From Pseudodesulfovibrio sp. zrk46 (GTDB lineage Bacteria; Desulfobacterota; Desulfovibrionia; Desulfovibrionales; Desulfovibrionaceae), in NCBI RefSeq assembly GCF_012516435.1, contig NZ_CP051216.1, forward strand, positions 3,099,669 through 3,163,668: a DNA stretch of 64,000 nucleotides. Reading direction: 5' to 3'. Of the stretch, positions 48,263 to 57,858 are shown in pieces (the stretch's first letter is position 1; each line of letters opens with the position of its first letter). The position numbers were made by a program, and so were the translations under genes. The notes under the pieces were generated by a model, which worked only from the letters and a program-made list of their open reading frames with translations, was not told where the DNA came from and did no database searches.

Positions 48263-48340
48263 CGCGCTACAAATCGTTTGGCGACGGTCTTCAAATTTAC
48301 AATGAGTTTGGCACTATGAATAGTCGTTCCAGAAGTGGTG

Positions 48341-49141
48341 CTATTCAAGTGTCTTAATCTCGTCCCACAGGCTGTTCATTTCGTTAATATTCATAGTGGA
48401 AAGATCGAAGCCCCGAGCCTCTGCCAACTCTTCCATCTTTGCAAATCGTGACAAGAATTTTTGATTAGCGAAGTCTAAGGCCGAGTTGGCCTTTATCCCT
48501 TTGCGGCGTCCTAATTCAACCAAGGTGAAGAGGTAGTCTCCATATTCTTGCTCCATGGCATTTTTATCGCCACTGGCCTCTGCATCCTTCCATTCCTTCC
48601 ACTCTTCTTCTAGTTGCAATTCAACTCCTTCATCGCTTTCCCTGGTGAACTTGTTTCGTGCAGCCTTGGAGTTGATTCGATATGCCTTGAGGAGAGGGGG
48701 GAGACCTTTCGGTAAGGAGTCAAAGATTCTTTTCCTATCAGAACCTTTATTCTCTTCTTTTTTGGTGGCTTCCCAGTTGTCGAGAAGAGCTTCTTGGTTG
48801 TCAAATTGTGTGTCTGCAAAAACATGTGGATGTCGCCGAATCATTTTCGCGGCGCTAGCCTCAAGGGAGTCTTTAAGTGAAAAGGCGCCTTGATTCTCGT
48901 AGAGGGTTGCGATGAATTGTAGGATGAACATGACATCCCCCAATTCTTCCATGGCTTCTTTTATATCACCCGCGCGTATACCTTCAATGAGTTCAAATGT
49001 TTCTTCTGCAAGATAGTCGCACATACTTTGGGGGGTTTGTTCTTTATCCCAAGGGCACCCGTTTGGAGCAAGTAGTGCATCTATAACCTTAAAAAGTTCC
49101 TGCATTGCAGATGCGTGGGCATCAGTAGTTCTTCCGCTCAT
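48341..49141 (-). CDS. mazG: Nucleoside triphosphate pyrophosphohydrolase MazG
   Basis: This 266-residue all-alpha NTP pyrophosphatase hydrolyses NTPs/dNTPs to monophosphates and helps clear aberrant nucleotides. The first MazG domain has the full Mg-binding pattern EETFELIEGIRAGDIKEAME-ELGD (about residues 46-69). The second domain (about 165-240) has a degenerate EEEWKEWKDAE...EYGD pattern. NGCPWDKEQTPQSM near residue 27 is a family hallmark. It follows cvpA by 48 bases on the same strand. Confidence 0.94.
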   Translation of the reverse strand: MSGRTTDAHASAMQELFKVIDALLAPNGCPWDKEQTPQSMCDYLAEETFELIEGIRAGDIKEAMEELGDVMFILQFIATLYENQGAFSLKDSLEASAAKMIRRHPHVFADTQFDNQEALLDNWEATKKEENKGSDRKRIFDSLPKGLPPLLKAYRINSKAARNKFTRESDEGVELQLEEEWKEWKDAEASGDKNAMEQEYGDYLFTLVELGRRKGIKANSALDFANQKFLSRFAKMEELAEARGFDLSTMNINEMNSLWDEIKTLE

Positions 49142-49189
49142 AGCGTAATCACCTTTATTGAATATATAGTGGGTAAAATCGTTGAAGGA

Positions 49190-49762
49190 TTATTCCGATT
49201 GGGTGTCCCGGTCATCAAGGCCGATTGCTTCTTTGGCTGAATTAAGCGCGTCCTGTGGTGAAGGGAATTCGAAACCTTTGGATTTAAGAGCTTCGCGCAT
49301 TGAATTGGGGGCCAAGTCTCCTACCAGTTGGAGTAGGTGCTGAGAACGAGGTGCGATTTTTGACTCCTGAAGCCATGTAGAGTCTGGTGCAAAGGATTGA
49401 AGAAACATGAGAAGAATGAGTGCAATCAGAGCGCCTTCAATAATGCCAAATACTCCACCAGCAATGCGATCAACCCAACCAAGAAGAACGATATCTAGCA
49501 TGGTGCGAATTGCTTTTGCTAATAACCAGAAGATAATTAAAGTTCCGAAAAAAATGATGACATATGCTAATGCGTTAACAGTCACCTGGCTTTCGATATA
49601 TAGTTCCAAATGTGGAACGAGAAGGTGTTGATAGTTTGATGCTAGAAATATTGCGAGTACAACTGCCGCCAAAGACAGAACCTCCTGCACCAGGCCGCGG
49701 AAGAATCCGCGGATCATGAAGATAGCAAGGATGCAAACGAGGACGATGTCGAGAAAATTCAT
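49190..49762 (-). CDS. CvpA family membrane protein
   Basis: This 190-residue protein has four hydrophobic helices in the first 125 residues and a soluble acidic C-terminus. The opening FLDIVLVCILAIFMIRGFFRG and the WVDRIAGGVFGIIEG segment are typical of CvpA, required for colicin V production in Escherichia coli and linked to envelope integrity elsewhere. It is upstream of mazG in a two-gene operon. Confidence 0.88.
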   Translation of the reverse strand: MNFLDIVLVCILAIFMIRGFFRGLVQEVLSLAAVVLAIFLASNYQHLLVPHLELYIESQVTVNALAYVIIFFGTLIIFWLLAKAIRTMLDIVLLGWVDRIAGGVFGIIEGALIALILLMFLQSFAPDSTWLQESKIAPRSQHLLQLVGDLAPNSMREALKSKGFEFPSPQDALNSAKEAIGLDDRDTQSE

Positions 49763-49999
49763 GTGAAAAAAAACCTATCCTTATATGTATATGATTGCTT
49801 CCTGTTTGGAACTATCAGACTGGAGAGGAAATGTGAACCGGCTTCGGCTATTTTGTTCTCTTCTTTACTTCCTAGGGTTGTCTCCGCACGGGAACTCAGC
49901 TAAATGATACGACCAGCCGCCCATAGTACGCTATACAAAAAAGCCACGTGGTTTGTTGCTGTGTCAGGTTATTAATAAAACGCTTCAAAAGGAGCAGGC

Positions 50000-50569
50000 A
50001 TGCAGGTTCACGAAACTGGGTTTCCCGGTTTGCTCGTACTGGAGCCTCGCGTTTTTCAAGACGAACGAGGTTTTTTTTTGGAGAGCTATAATAAAGAGTC
50101 ATTCAAAAATATTGGTATAGAGTGCGATTTCATGCAGGATAACCACGCCTATTCTCGGGATATATGTGTATTACGTGGATTTCATTTTCAAGCTCCACCA
50201 GCTGCCCAGGCTAAACTCGTTTGGGTGACGCGCGGAGCAGTGCTCGACGCAGTCGTAGATCTGCGTAAGGGGTCGCCGACCTATGGAAAGTGGCGGCATG
50301 TTGTTCTTAGTGCTGCTAATTTTAAGCGGATGTTTATTCCAAAAGGATTTGGGCATGGATATGTCACTATCATGCCCGATACAGAGTTTCAGTACAAAGT
50401 GGATGCTCCTTATTCCCCAGAGTATGAGGGAGGCATTATTTGGAATGATCCAGATGTTGCTATGGAGTGGGATGCTGCTTTGCAAGGACGCTCACCAATT
50501 ATGTCTGAAAAAGATCGCCGGTTGACGCGGCTGGCTGATTTCGACTCTCCTTTCATATACGAGGATTAA
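50000..50569 (+). CDS. rfbC: dTDP-4-dehydrorhamnose 3,5-epimerase
   Basis: This 189-residue cupin-fold enzyme performs the double epimerisation that leads to dTDP-L-rhamnose. It has LEPRVFQDERGFFLESYN near residue 13, the catalytic His in LRGFHFQAP near 60, DLRKGSPTYG near 85 and the active-site Tyr region EFQYKVDAPYSP near 130. The start has AAGGAG upstream. It stands three bases before a mannose-1-phosphate guanylyltransferase gene, not with the other rml genes, so it serves lipopolysaccharide or exopolysaccharide synthesis. Confidence 0.94.
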   Translation: MQVHETGFPGLLVLEPRVFQDERGFFLESYNKESFKNIGIECDFMQDNHAYSRDICVLRGFHFQAPPAAQAKLVWVTRGAVLDAVVDLRKGSPTYGKWRHVVLSAANFKRMFIPKGFGHGYVTIMPDTEFQYKVDAPYSPEYEGGIIWNDPDVAMEWDAALQGRSPIMSEKDRRLTRLADFDSPFIYED

Positions 50570-50572
50570 TAT

Positions 50573-52000
50573 ATGTCAGATAAATCACTCAAGAGCGCCT
50601 ACGCCGAAGAGTGTCATGCGATTATTCTTGCAGGTGGCTCTGGAACTCGTCTTTGGCCACTGAGCCGGAATCTCCTCCCTAAACAGCTCTTGGTACTTGG
50701 AGGGGAGCAGACTCTTCTTCAGCAGACAGTGACTCGTGTTTTAGAGGCTTTCGAACCTTCACACGTATGGGTTGTCACTAATGAAGAGCATGTTTTTGAA
50801 GTGCGCAAACAAGTTGCAAGTGTTGAGCCAGCTCTAGAAACACAAGTTTTGGCAGAGCCTATGGGCAGAAATACATTGCCCGCAATAATGCTTGGATTGG
50901 ACAAAGTGGTTGGAGAAAATTCAAAGGCATTAGCTGCCGTTTTTCCATCAGATCACTTAATTGGAAACAGCCAAGCATGGATTCAAGATTTGGTACGTGC
51001 ATCAAAGCTTGCTTCTCAGAAACGCTTTGTTACTTTTGGTGTTGAACCGCGTGGCCCAGAGACCGGTTACGGTTACATTGCACTTGGTGAAGAATTAGAT
51101 TCTGGGGCATGGACGGTAAAGGGGTTCGTAGAAAAACCTGAACTTGCAAGAGCCGAAGCTTTTGTTAGAGATGGCAGCCATTTTTGGAACAGTGGTATGT
51201 TCCTGTTCAGAGTCAAAGACTTTTTGACACAAGTTGCCAAGTGCCAACCCGAACTTTGGAGTTGGTGGATGGATCGTGGCGAGACGCCTCTTGTCAGTGG
51301 CTATCGAGATATCCCCAATATTTCAGTGGACTATGGTGTTGTTGAGAAGATAGACAACATTGTCGTGGTCAAAGCTGGTTTTGATTGGGATGACCTTGGT
51401 AGCTGGGAAGCCATGTATCGCCTGGGTGATAAGGATGAAAATGGTAATGTCATCCAAGGTGATGTGTTAGCTATGGATTGCCGTAATTCTCTGCTCATTA
51501 GCGAGGGAGGCAAGCTGGCTGTGGTTGGTATTGAGAACATGATAATGGTTCAGACTCGTGATGCAACTCTGAGCTGTCCCATGCCGCGCGTTCAAAGCGT
51601 GCGTGATGTTGTTGATAGATTAAAGGCTGAGGGCAGCCATTTGGTGGAGAGTCATCCTACAGTGGTGCGCCCTTGGGGCAGCTACTCTGTGCTTGAGGAA
51701 GGTCCTCACTACAAAATTAAGCGCATACAAGTGAACCCTGGCGCACGTCTGAGTTCACAAATGCATCACCATCGCAGCGAACATTGGGTCGTGGTTGATG
51801 GTACGGCTGAGGTTGAAGTGGATAATGAGCCTAGGGTTTTGGTTGAGAACCAGTCTGTTGATATACCCAAGGCATCCCAACACCGTCTGGCCAATCCAGG
51901 TAAGGTGCCGTTAAATATCATTGAGATTCAGAGCGGCCCTTATCTTGAAGAGGATGATATCGTCCGATTTGACGATGTCTATGGGCGGGTCAAGAAATAA
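50573..52000 (+). CDS. manC: Mannose-1-phosphate guanylyltransferase / mannose-6-phosphate isomerase
   Basis: This 475-residue bifunctional type II enzyme makes GDP-mannose. The nucleotidyltransferase domain (about 10-290) has GGSGTRLWPLSR and the FVEKP motif near 183. The C-terminal cupin isomerase domain (about 350-475) has RPWGSYSVLEEG and QMHHHRSEHWVVVDG with metal-binding His. Also known as algA, cpsB or xanB. It is translated immediately after rfbC and is presumably part of the same surface-polysaccharide operon. A T-rich stretch with a weak CGCC/GGCG hairpin (about 52018-52046) follows. Confidence 0.94.
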   Translation: MSDKSLKSAYAEECHAIILAGGSGTRLWPLSRNLLPKQLLVLGGEQTLLQQTVTRVLEAFEPSHVWVVTNEEHVFEVRKQVASVEPALETQVLAEPMGRNTLPAIMLGLDKVVGENSKALAAVFPSDHLIGNSQAWIQDLVRASKLASQKRFVTFGVEPRGPETGYGYIALGEELDSGAWTVKGFVEKPELARAEAFVRDGSHFWNSGMFLFRVKDFLTQVAKCQPELWSWWMDRGETPLVSGYRDIPNISVDYGVVEKIDNIVVVKAGFDWDDLGSWEAMYRLGDKDENGNVIQGDVLAMDCRNSLLISEGGKLAVVGIENMIMVQTRDATLSCPMPRVQSVRDVVDRLKAEGSHLVESHPTVVRPWGSYSVLEEGPHYKIKRIQVNPGARLSSQMHHHRSEHWVVVDGTAEVEVDNEPRVLVENQSVDIPKASQHRLANPGKVPLNIIEIQSGPYLEEDDIVRFDDVYGRVKK

Positions 52001-52084
52001 TCTAAAAACTGGTTAGCGCCCATATGGCGTTGTTTTAGCGGTTTTTTTTCGTGTCTGGGAGATCGTGAAAAAATTCATATTCTC

Positions 52085-52114
52085 TTGACACGAAATCGAT
52101 TCGTGCCGTATGGG
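52085..52114 (+). promoter_or_regulatory. Promoter with overlapping inverted repeat before qrc operon
   Basis: TTGACA (52085-52090) and TATGGG (52109-52114) are 18 bases apart. CACGAA (52089-52094) and TTCGTG (52100-52105) form an inverted repeat in the spacer, a position suited to a repressor. The start would lie about 50 bases before the qrcA ATG. Confidence 0.5.
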
Positions 52115-52170
52115 AACTTAGTTCAATTGGTGTGATTTTCACATAAACTTTAGAGTGATGGGGCGAGGTT

Positions 52171-52920
52171 ATGGAGGAAAGAAAAGCATCGAAACGGTGT
52201 GGAGGGGCGATCCCCTTTATCATCGGCTTCCTGGCCACCTGCGTTTTAGGTTGGGCTGTGATCCCCGGCATGTTCTTCGAAAAGATTGAGCAGCCGATTT
52301 GGTTCAGTCACGCCGTTCACGTAGAGGGTGAGGGAATGGATTGCGAAAGCTGTCATTATTTCCGGGATGACGGTTCTTATGCCGGTTTCCCGACCAACGA
52401 AGTCTGCGCCGAATGTCACGCGGTCGACCCTGATGAAGCAATGGAAGCTATTGCTGAAGAAGGCATTGACCCGAATGACTACGACGCCATCATGAAAGCC
52501 GAAATTGGTGCCATCGAAGATGGTTTGGTTTCTGGCGATGATGACAAGAAGCAGGCTGAACGCGAGTACGTGGTCAAGTACCTCATCCAGGGCAAAGAAG
52601 TGCCTTGGTTGAATTACCAGTACCAGCCGGACAACGTCTACTTCTCTCACAAGGCTCACGAAGGTCTCGATATCTCCGAGTTGGCCGAACAGAGAAAAGA
52701 TTATGAAGTTGCCGTTGTTGATCCTTCAGTGTTCGATGAGCCGGCTGAGCAGAACTGTAATCTGTGTCACGTTAAGGATATTGCTCAGAATGATGTGCCT
52801 CCGGCATATGAGCGTAATATCCTGTCTGGTTACAGCAAGATGACCATGAAGATGTGGAAGTGTGAACGTTGCCACGCCCTTAAGGGCCAGTCCAACGCTT
52901 GCTACACTTGCCATAAGTAG
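52171..52920 (+). CDS. qrcA: Quinone reductase complex subunit QrcA (multihaem cytochrome c)
   Basis: This 249-residue cytochrome is anchored by an N-terminal membrane helix (about residues 12-33) and exposed to the periplasm. I count five CXXCH motifs: CESCH, CAECH, CNLCH, CERCH and CYTCH. QrcA of Desulfovibrio vulgaris is described as hexahaem, so one haem site here is missing, atypical or overlooked. It accepts electrons from the type I cytochrome c3 pool fed by periplasmic hydrogenases and formate dehydrogenases. First gene of qrcABCD. Confidence 0.92.
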   Translation: MEERKASKRCGGAIPFIIGFLATCVLGWAVIPGMFFEKIEQPIWFSHAVHVEGEGMDCESCHYFRDDGSYAGFPTNEVCAECHAVDPDEAMEAIAEEGIDPNDYDAIMKAEIGAIEDGLVSGDDDKKQAEREYVVKYLIQGKEVPWLNYQYQPDNVYFSHKAHEGLDISELAEQRKDYEVAVVDPSVFDEPAEQNCNLCHVKDIAQNDVPPAYERNILSGYSKMTMKMWKCERCHALKGQSNACYTCHK

Positions 52921-52935
52921 AAGGGGTACTGAGAA

Positions 52936-54888
52936 ATGAGCGTAGCACGCAGAGCTTTTATTCAAATGAGTGTGGGCGCCACCGTCGGTATCCTTTTTAC
53001 ACCGACGGTCTGGACCGCCCTGGACGATGTGTCCATCTGGACTCAGAACTGGCCTTGGATTCCCACCCTGAAATACGGTGAAGTTAAAGCAGTTCCGACT
53101 GTGTCCAAAATGTGCGAATCCGGCTGTGCCGTGAAGGTCCGCACCGTGGCCAAAGAAGCCTTCGGAACCGAAGGCAATGTGGATAACCCTTTGTCTGGCG
53201 GCGGCATTTGCCCCCTGTGCGCCAATGGTGTTCAGGTCAAAAATAGCCCTAATCGGATCAAGGCCCCCATGTTGAAAGGTGAGGAGATCACCTGGGAAAA
53301 GGCTAAAGAAATTGTTGCCGAAAAACTGGATGCAGCTGGTAGCAAGGTCGCTGTTATCTCTGGAGATCAGTCCGGTACAATTAACGAAGTATTCTCCGCA
53401 TTGTTGACCTCAAAGGGCAGCGATGCTTTTTATACCATGCCGAGCGATATGCAGGCAGCTGACCGTGCTTGGACCGGCCTGATGGGCGGTTCCGGACAGA
53501 TCGGCTACGACCTGGAAAACGCAGATATGGTTCTTTTGGCTGGCGCAGATGCTCTGGAATCCTGGGGCCCGACTGTTGCTAACCTCAAGGCTTTTGCCTC
53601 TAATGAGAGTGGCAAATTTGTTTTTGCCGGTCCTATGCAGACTAAGACTGCTTCTGTCACTTCCAAATGGGTACCTGTTCCGGCTGAAGGCATGGCTGCT
53701 TTCACCCTCGGTATCTGTTATTATGTGCTGCAGGCAGGCAAGTCGGTTCCAGCAGGGGACTTTGCTCAGTTCAAAGCCATGGTGATGAGTGGTTTCACTC
53801 CCGCTAAGGTTGAAGCTGCTACTGGTGTTAAAGCTGATGTCATGGCCGAAGTTGCGAAGCAACTCTTGTCTGCCAGCAATCCAGTTGTCGTTCCTGGTGG
53901 CTCTGTTGCTGCCAATGCAGCTGCGTTTGCCCTTAATTTGCTGCTTGGCGGCGGCATGAAGGTGCTTCCCGAGTTCGCTAAGGCTGTAGAAGGCGCCATG
54001 TCTCGTAGTGAAATGCTCAAGCAGGACGTCCTGCAGGGTGTTAATGCTGATCTGCTCTTCGTGTATGAAGCTAATCCTGCTTATGCACTGCCTGAGCAGG
54101 TAAAGGCTGGTTTTACTGTTGCATTTGATAGTAGCAACACTGAAACCACTGCGGGCGCTGATCTTGTGCTGCCGATCCCGCACCCCTATGAGCGTTTTGA
54201 CGATTTGGCTAGCCCTTATGGAGTTGCTAAAGCTACCTATTCTATGGGGGCTCCGGTTTCTAAAGCCACGCTGAACGTTATGCCTGCAGGTGATTTCGTC
54301 TTGGGCTTGGCTGACCTCGGTTTTGAAACTTTTGAGGAAGTCCTTGGTGCCAAGGCTGAAGCCATCGGTGCAGATATGGATTCCTTAATTGAAGAGGGTG
54401 CAGCATTCGTGGGTGAGGACTCTGCCGACGTATCTGGTGTAACTTTGGCTGCCAGCGTACTTGGTAAAGCCGCAGTGCCTGTTAAGGGAACTGGTGCAGT
54501 CAGCTTGGCTCCCTACACTCTGCTCAATGTTGGTACCGCTAACCAGGCAACAACTCCCAACGCCCCCTGCACCATTAGTAATAACCAGCTCATCGGTGAC
54601 CATATGGTCGTTATGATGAACTCTGCTACTGCTAAGAAGCTTGGCGTTACCGTTGGCTCTCAGGTTAAACTGTCTGGTGGCAATGGTGATTGTGAAGCTC
54701 TCGTACAAATCTTCGAAGGCGTCCTGACTGATACTGTGGCTGCTCCACTAGGATTGGGGCACACTGTTGGTGATGAGTTCTCGAAGGGCAAGGGCGATAA
54801 CGTCTACAAGATCCTCACGGTGAGCTCTGAAGCTGCCGCTGGCGCCTCTACATGGGCCGGTTCCACTGTGAACGTCGCCAAAATCTAG
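52936..54888 (+). CDS. qrcB: Quinone reductase complex subunit QrcB
   Basis: This 650-residue protein is of the molybdopterin oxidoreductase family. The N-terminus has an RRAFIQM Tat-like segment and hydrophobic stretch, so it is exported to the periplasmic side. A Cys motif (MCESGC ... GGGICPLC) near residue 58 may bind an iron-sulfur cluster. QrcB of D. vulgaris is reported to lack bound molybdenum despite its family, and I see no reason to expect otherwise here. Sixteen bases from qrcA. Confidence 0.92.
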   Translation: MSVARRAFIQMSVGATVGILFTPTVWTALDDVSIWTQNWPWIPTLKYGEVKAVPTVSKMCESGCAVKVRTVAKEAFGTEGNVDNPLSGGGICPLCANGVQVKNSPNRIKAPMLKGEEITWEKAKEIVAEKLDAAGSKVAVISGDQSGTINEVFSALLTSKGSDAFYTMPSDMQAADRAWTGLMGGSGQIGYDLENADMVLLAGADALESWGPTVANLKAFASNESGKFVFAGPMQTKTASVTSKWVPVPAEGMAAFTLGICYYVLQAGKSVPAGDFAQFKAMVMSGFTPAKVEAATGVKADVMAEVAKQLLSASNPVVVPGGSVAANAAAFALNLLLGGGMKVLPEFAKAVEGAMSRSEMLKQDVLQGVNADLLFVYEANPAYALPEQVKAGFTVAFDSSNTETTAGADLVLPIPHPYERFDDLASPYGVAKATYSMGAPVSKATLNVMPAGDFVLGLADLGFETFEEVLGAKAEAIGADMDSLIEEGAAFVGEDSADVSGVTLAASVLGKAAVPVKGTGAVSLAPYTLLNVGTANQATTPNAPCTISNNQLIGDHMVVMMNSATAKKLGVTVGSQVKLSGGNGDCEALVQIFEGVLTDTVAAPLGLGHTVGDEFSKGKGDNVYKILTVSSEAAAGASTWAGSTVNVAKI

Positions 54889-54899
54889 GGGGAACCAAC

Positions 54900-55709
54900 A
54901 TGCAAGTTAAAGAATTCAAAATTAAGTGGGGCATGGTCATTGATATTGACAAATGCACCGGTTGCGGCGCCTGTATGGTTGGCTGCCAGGTGGAAAACAA
55001 TATCGCTCCAATGACGAAAAAAGACCCCTATAACTACGTACAGGCTTTGACCAAGGATCGTTCAGAAGCATCCGACAAGCTCATGACCTTGACTTGGATG
55101 AATGTTTATGAGTTGTCTAATGGCAAGACCTTCCCTGAGCACGAGACTGCTTACCTGCCGCGTCCCTGCATGCAGTGTGGTAACCCTGCTTGTGTGCCTG
55201 TATGTCCGGTCGTTGCTACTGATAAAAACGAAGAAGGCGGCATTGTTTCGCAGGTTTACCCGCGTTGCATTGGTTGTCGGTACTGTATGGCTGCATGCCC
55301 GTACCACGCTCGCTACTTCAACTGGTGGGATCCCCTTTGGCCTGAAGGTATGGACAAAGGCCTCAGCCCTGCTGCTTCTGTTCGTCCTCGTGGTGTGGTT
55401 GAGAAGTGTAACTTCTGTCATTCCCGCTACCTTGATGCCAAGAACAAAGCTCGTCAGGATGGTGAAGATCCTATGAACCTTGCAGATGGTGCGTACAATA
55501 CTGCTTGTGCTGACATCTGTCCTACCAAAGCCATCACTTTCGGTGACCTGAACAATCCCGAACATGCTGTCCACGATCTGGCTAAAGGCAAGCACGCTTT
55601 CCGACTCATCGAAAAGATGGGATTGGATCCGCAGGTCTACTATACCAGCGAGCGTGAATGGGTCCGTAAGCAGGGCGACAACTACAACGCCGATGGCGGC
55701 GGTCACTAA
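54900..55709 (+). CDS. qrcC: Quinone reductase complex subunit QrcC (iron-sulfur protein)
   Basis: This 269-residue ferredoxin-like subunit has four Cys groups for [4Fe-4S]-type clusters: CTGCGACMVGC near residue 20, CMQCGNPACVPVCP near 92, CIGCRYCMAACP near 123 and CNFCHSR with CADICP near 177-205. It passes electrons between QrcA/QrcB and the membrane subunit QrcD. The start at 54900 follows AGGGGGAA; an in-frame extension to 54852 would overlap qrcB. Confidence 0.93.
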   Translation: MQVKEFKIKWGMVIDIDKCTGCGACMVGCQVENNIAPMTKKDPYNYVQALTKDRSEASDKLMTLTWMNVYELSNGKTFPEHETAYLPRPCMQCGNPACVPVCPVVATDKNEEGGIVSQVYPRCIGCRYCMAACPYHARYFNWWDPLWPEGMDKGLSPAASVRPRGVVEKCNFCHSRYLDAKNKARQDGEDPMNLADGAYNTACADICPTKAITFGDLNNPEHAVHDLAKGKHAFRLIEKMGLDPQVYYTSEREWVRKQGDNYNADGGGH

Positions 55710-55722
55710 GGGAGAATGAACA

Positions 55723-56964
55723 ATGGATAGCAAACTCTTCCCTGAAGGGACTCAACGCTGCGGTTTCGGCCAGTGGCTTATCTGGATGGCCTTCCTTGTA
55801 GGCGTATTCCTCTGGGGCTTCTATGCAGCCGTCTTGGTACTCTACAATGGAATTGGCACCACTGGGCTTGATAACTATTTCGGGTTTGGTGCTTGGATTA
55901 CATTTGACCTTGCTGTGATTGCTCTTGGAGCTGGTGCATTTTTCACTGGTCTTCTGAAGTACATCCTCAAGATCAAACAACTTGAAAAGATTATTAACCT
56001 GACGGTCATCGTCGGTTTTTGTTGCTATGCTGGCGCAATGCTGGTTCTCGTTCTTGATGTTGGTCAACCTGCTCGTGCTTGGTTTGGTTACTGGCACCCG
56101 AACGTTCACTCCATGCTGACTGAAGTTATCTTTTGTATTACCTGCTACCTTACTGTTTTGATCATTGAGTTTGTTCCTCTGGTCCTTGAACAGAAGCAGC
56201 TTAACAAGATTCCTTTCGTCCATGCTCTGGCTCATAACATGCACGTGAATATGGCATTGTTTGCCGGTATCGGCGCATTCCTTTCTACTTTCCACCAGGG
56301 ATCCTTGGGCGGCATGTATGGTGTCCTGATTGGTCGTCCGTTTGCATTCCGTGAAGGTTTCTTCATTTGGCCCTGGACTTTCTTCCTGTTTGTTCTTTCC
56401 GCTGTTGGTTCCGGTCCGGTTTTCACCGTATTGGTCGCAACGTTGATGGAAAAAATTACTGGTAAGAAATTGGTTGATTGGAAGACCAAGTCCCTTATGG
56501 GTAAGATCGCAGGTACCATGTTGTGCGTATACATGTTCTTCAAGATTCTCGACACATGGGCATGGGCCACTGGCTACCTGCCTACAGTCGGTCTTACCTT
56601 TGACGACATGTTCTACGGCGTTGCATATGGCAAATGGCTGCTTTGGACTGAAATTGTATTGTGCGGCGTAATACCGGCAATTATGTTGGTTACCCCGTCT
56701 ATCCGAAATCGTCCTGCACTCTTCTATACTGCAGCGATTCTGGACTGTATCGGCGTGTCTTTAAACCGCTACATCTTCACTGTTCAGACTATTGCCTTCC
56801 CGTCCATGCCGTTTGATAGCTGGCAGGTGTATTACCCGAATTGGGTAGAGTACGCCTCCTCCATCATGATTGTTGCATTTGGTGCAATCGTCATTAGCCT
56901 TGCGTATCGTTATCTCCCGGTTTTCCCTTTGGAAACGAAGTTGAATTACCAGTCTGGTAAGTAA
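55723..56964 (+). CDS. qrcD: Quinone reductase complex subunit QrcD (NrfD family)
   Basis: This 413-residue integral membrane protein has about ten helices, of the NrfD/PsrC family that binds menaquinone. It completes the Qrc complex, which reduces menaquinone with electrons from periplasmic cytochrome c3 and so links hydrogen or formate oxidation to sulfate respiration. GGGAGAATGAACAATG precedes the start. A strong terminator closes the operon. Confidence 0.93.
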   Translation: MDSKLFPEGTQRCGFGQWLIWMAFLVGVFLWGFYAAVLVLYNGIGTTGLDNYFGFGAWITFDLAVIALGAGAFFTGLLKYILKIKQLEKIINLTVIVGFCCYAGAMLVLVLDVGQPARAWFGYWHPNVHSMLTEVIFCITCYLTVLIIEFVPLVLEQKQLNKIPFVHALAHNMHVNMALFAGIGAFLSTFHQGSLGGMYGVLIGRPFAFREGFFIWPWTFFLFVLSAVGSGPVFTVLVATLMEKITGKKLVDWKTKSLMGKIAGTMLCVYMFFKILDTWAWATGYLPTVGLTFDDMFYGVAYGKWLLWTEIVLCGVIPAIMLVTPSIRNRPALFYTAAILDCIGVSLNRYIFTVQTIAFPSMPFDSWQVYYPNWVEYASSIMIVAFGAIVISLAYRYLPVFPLETKLNYQSGK

Positions 56965-56986
56965 GGCTCAGTTACATGATCGAGCT

Positions 56987-57020
56987 AAGGCCCGCACAAT
57001 AGTGCGGGCCTTTTTTTTTT
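56987..57020 (+). terminator. Terminator of the qrc operon
   Basis: GGCCCGCAC (56989-56997) and GTGCGGGCC (57002-57010) form a nine-base-pair stem with an AATA loop and ten T. Confidence 0.96.
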
Positions 57021-57729
57021 GAGATAAAGCATATGCTGCTTATTAGTCTAAGTAGAGTTTGGTTTAAACAAACCTATCATTATTCATACTCAGTACTTTT
57101 GTATGGCTTTGATGCCTAAATGATAGAGTTCTATTGTGTGAATATAAACTTCCGCTCACTTGGTGCTTGTCTCTTTCAAGGGCTATGGAAAAGTTTTTTG
57201 TGAGTTGCCTATGAAATGTGTGCAAGTTCATTGCCATTTTCATGATTACTCTAATATTCGTCTATTAGTGGCTTGTTAAATGGCATTAAGGTCCAATTTC
57301 TTGTGTCATTAGGTAATATTGTGGAAGAAAGAATGATTGCATAAATGTAATTTTGGGTTGTTGTTGTTAAATGTATATACGTAGGGGGTTTTAGGGCTGT
57401 TGAAAGTGGTAGTGGGGTGTTTTAGCATTAGTCGATGTTTGAATTGTTCATTTTGAAGTTTGGACTATTGGATTTGGGTGGATGAAAGTTCTAGATAGGG
57501 CTATATTTTGAGTCGTAATGCCAAATGTGGAGAATTTTATTTTTCGTGTTGCGTTTTAAAATTGAATAAATTTTGTTGATTTGGTTAAACGCAGTGATTC
57601 TTGCGTTTGAGCTCAGTTTTAAGCTGTTTATCTCGATTTGTTGTTGCTGTTTTGAAGAAATGACTTCTGAAATGCGCAAAACAGGATAAAGTTATCGATT
57701 AAGGTAGACCTAGTTTTTTCAACAGTACC
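57021..57729. other. Long A/T-rich intergenic region
   Basis: About 700 bases without a supported gene: only short frames are present, none with a ribosome site or protein-like composition. No inverted repeat longer than about five bases per arm stands out. It may be a decayed region, or it may hold long upstream regulatory sequence for the ABC operon. Confidence 0.4.
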
Positions 57730-57757
57730 TTGACTTTTTTACAGATTTGGATAACAA
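57730..57757 (+). promoter_or_regulatory. Promoter of the amino-acid ABC operon
   Basis: TTGACT (57730-57735) and TAACAA (57752-57757) are 16 bases apart, a moderate sigma-70 match. Transcription would begin just before the leader hairpin. Confidence 0.45.
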
Positions 57758-57776
57758 GATTCAGGCAATTCCAATG

Positions 57777-57829
57777 CCCGGGTTTAGCTGCCAAGGGTAC
57801 TACCTGATAAGCTTCCTGGGTTTTTTTTT
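57777..57829 (+). terminator. Leader terminator upstream of the amino-acid ABC operon
   Basis: CCCGGG (57777-57782) with AGCT (57786-57789) can pair with AGCT (57810-57813) and CCTGGG (57815-57820), followed by nine T. It lies only 30 bases before the first ATG and downstream of the promoter. It looks like an attenuator in the leader and not the end of a gene. Confidence 0.6.
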
Positions 57830-57858
57830 GCTCACTACATGTTTGGAGTAATTGACAT

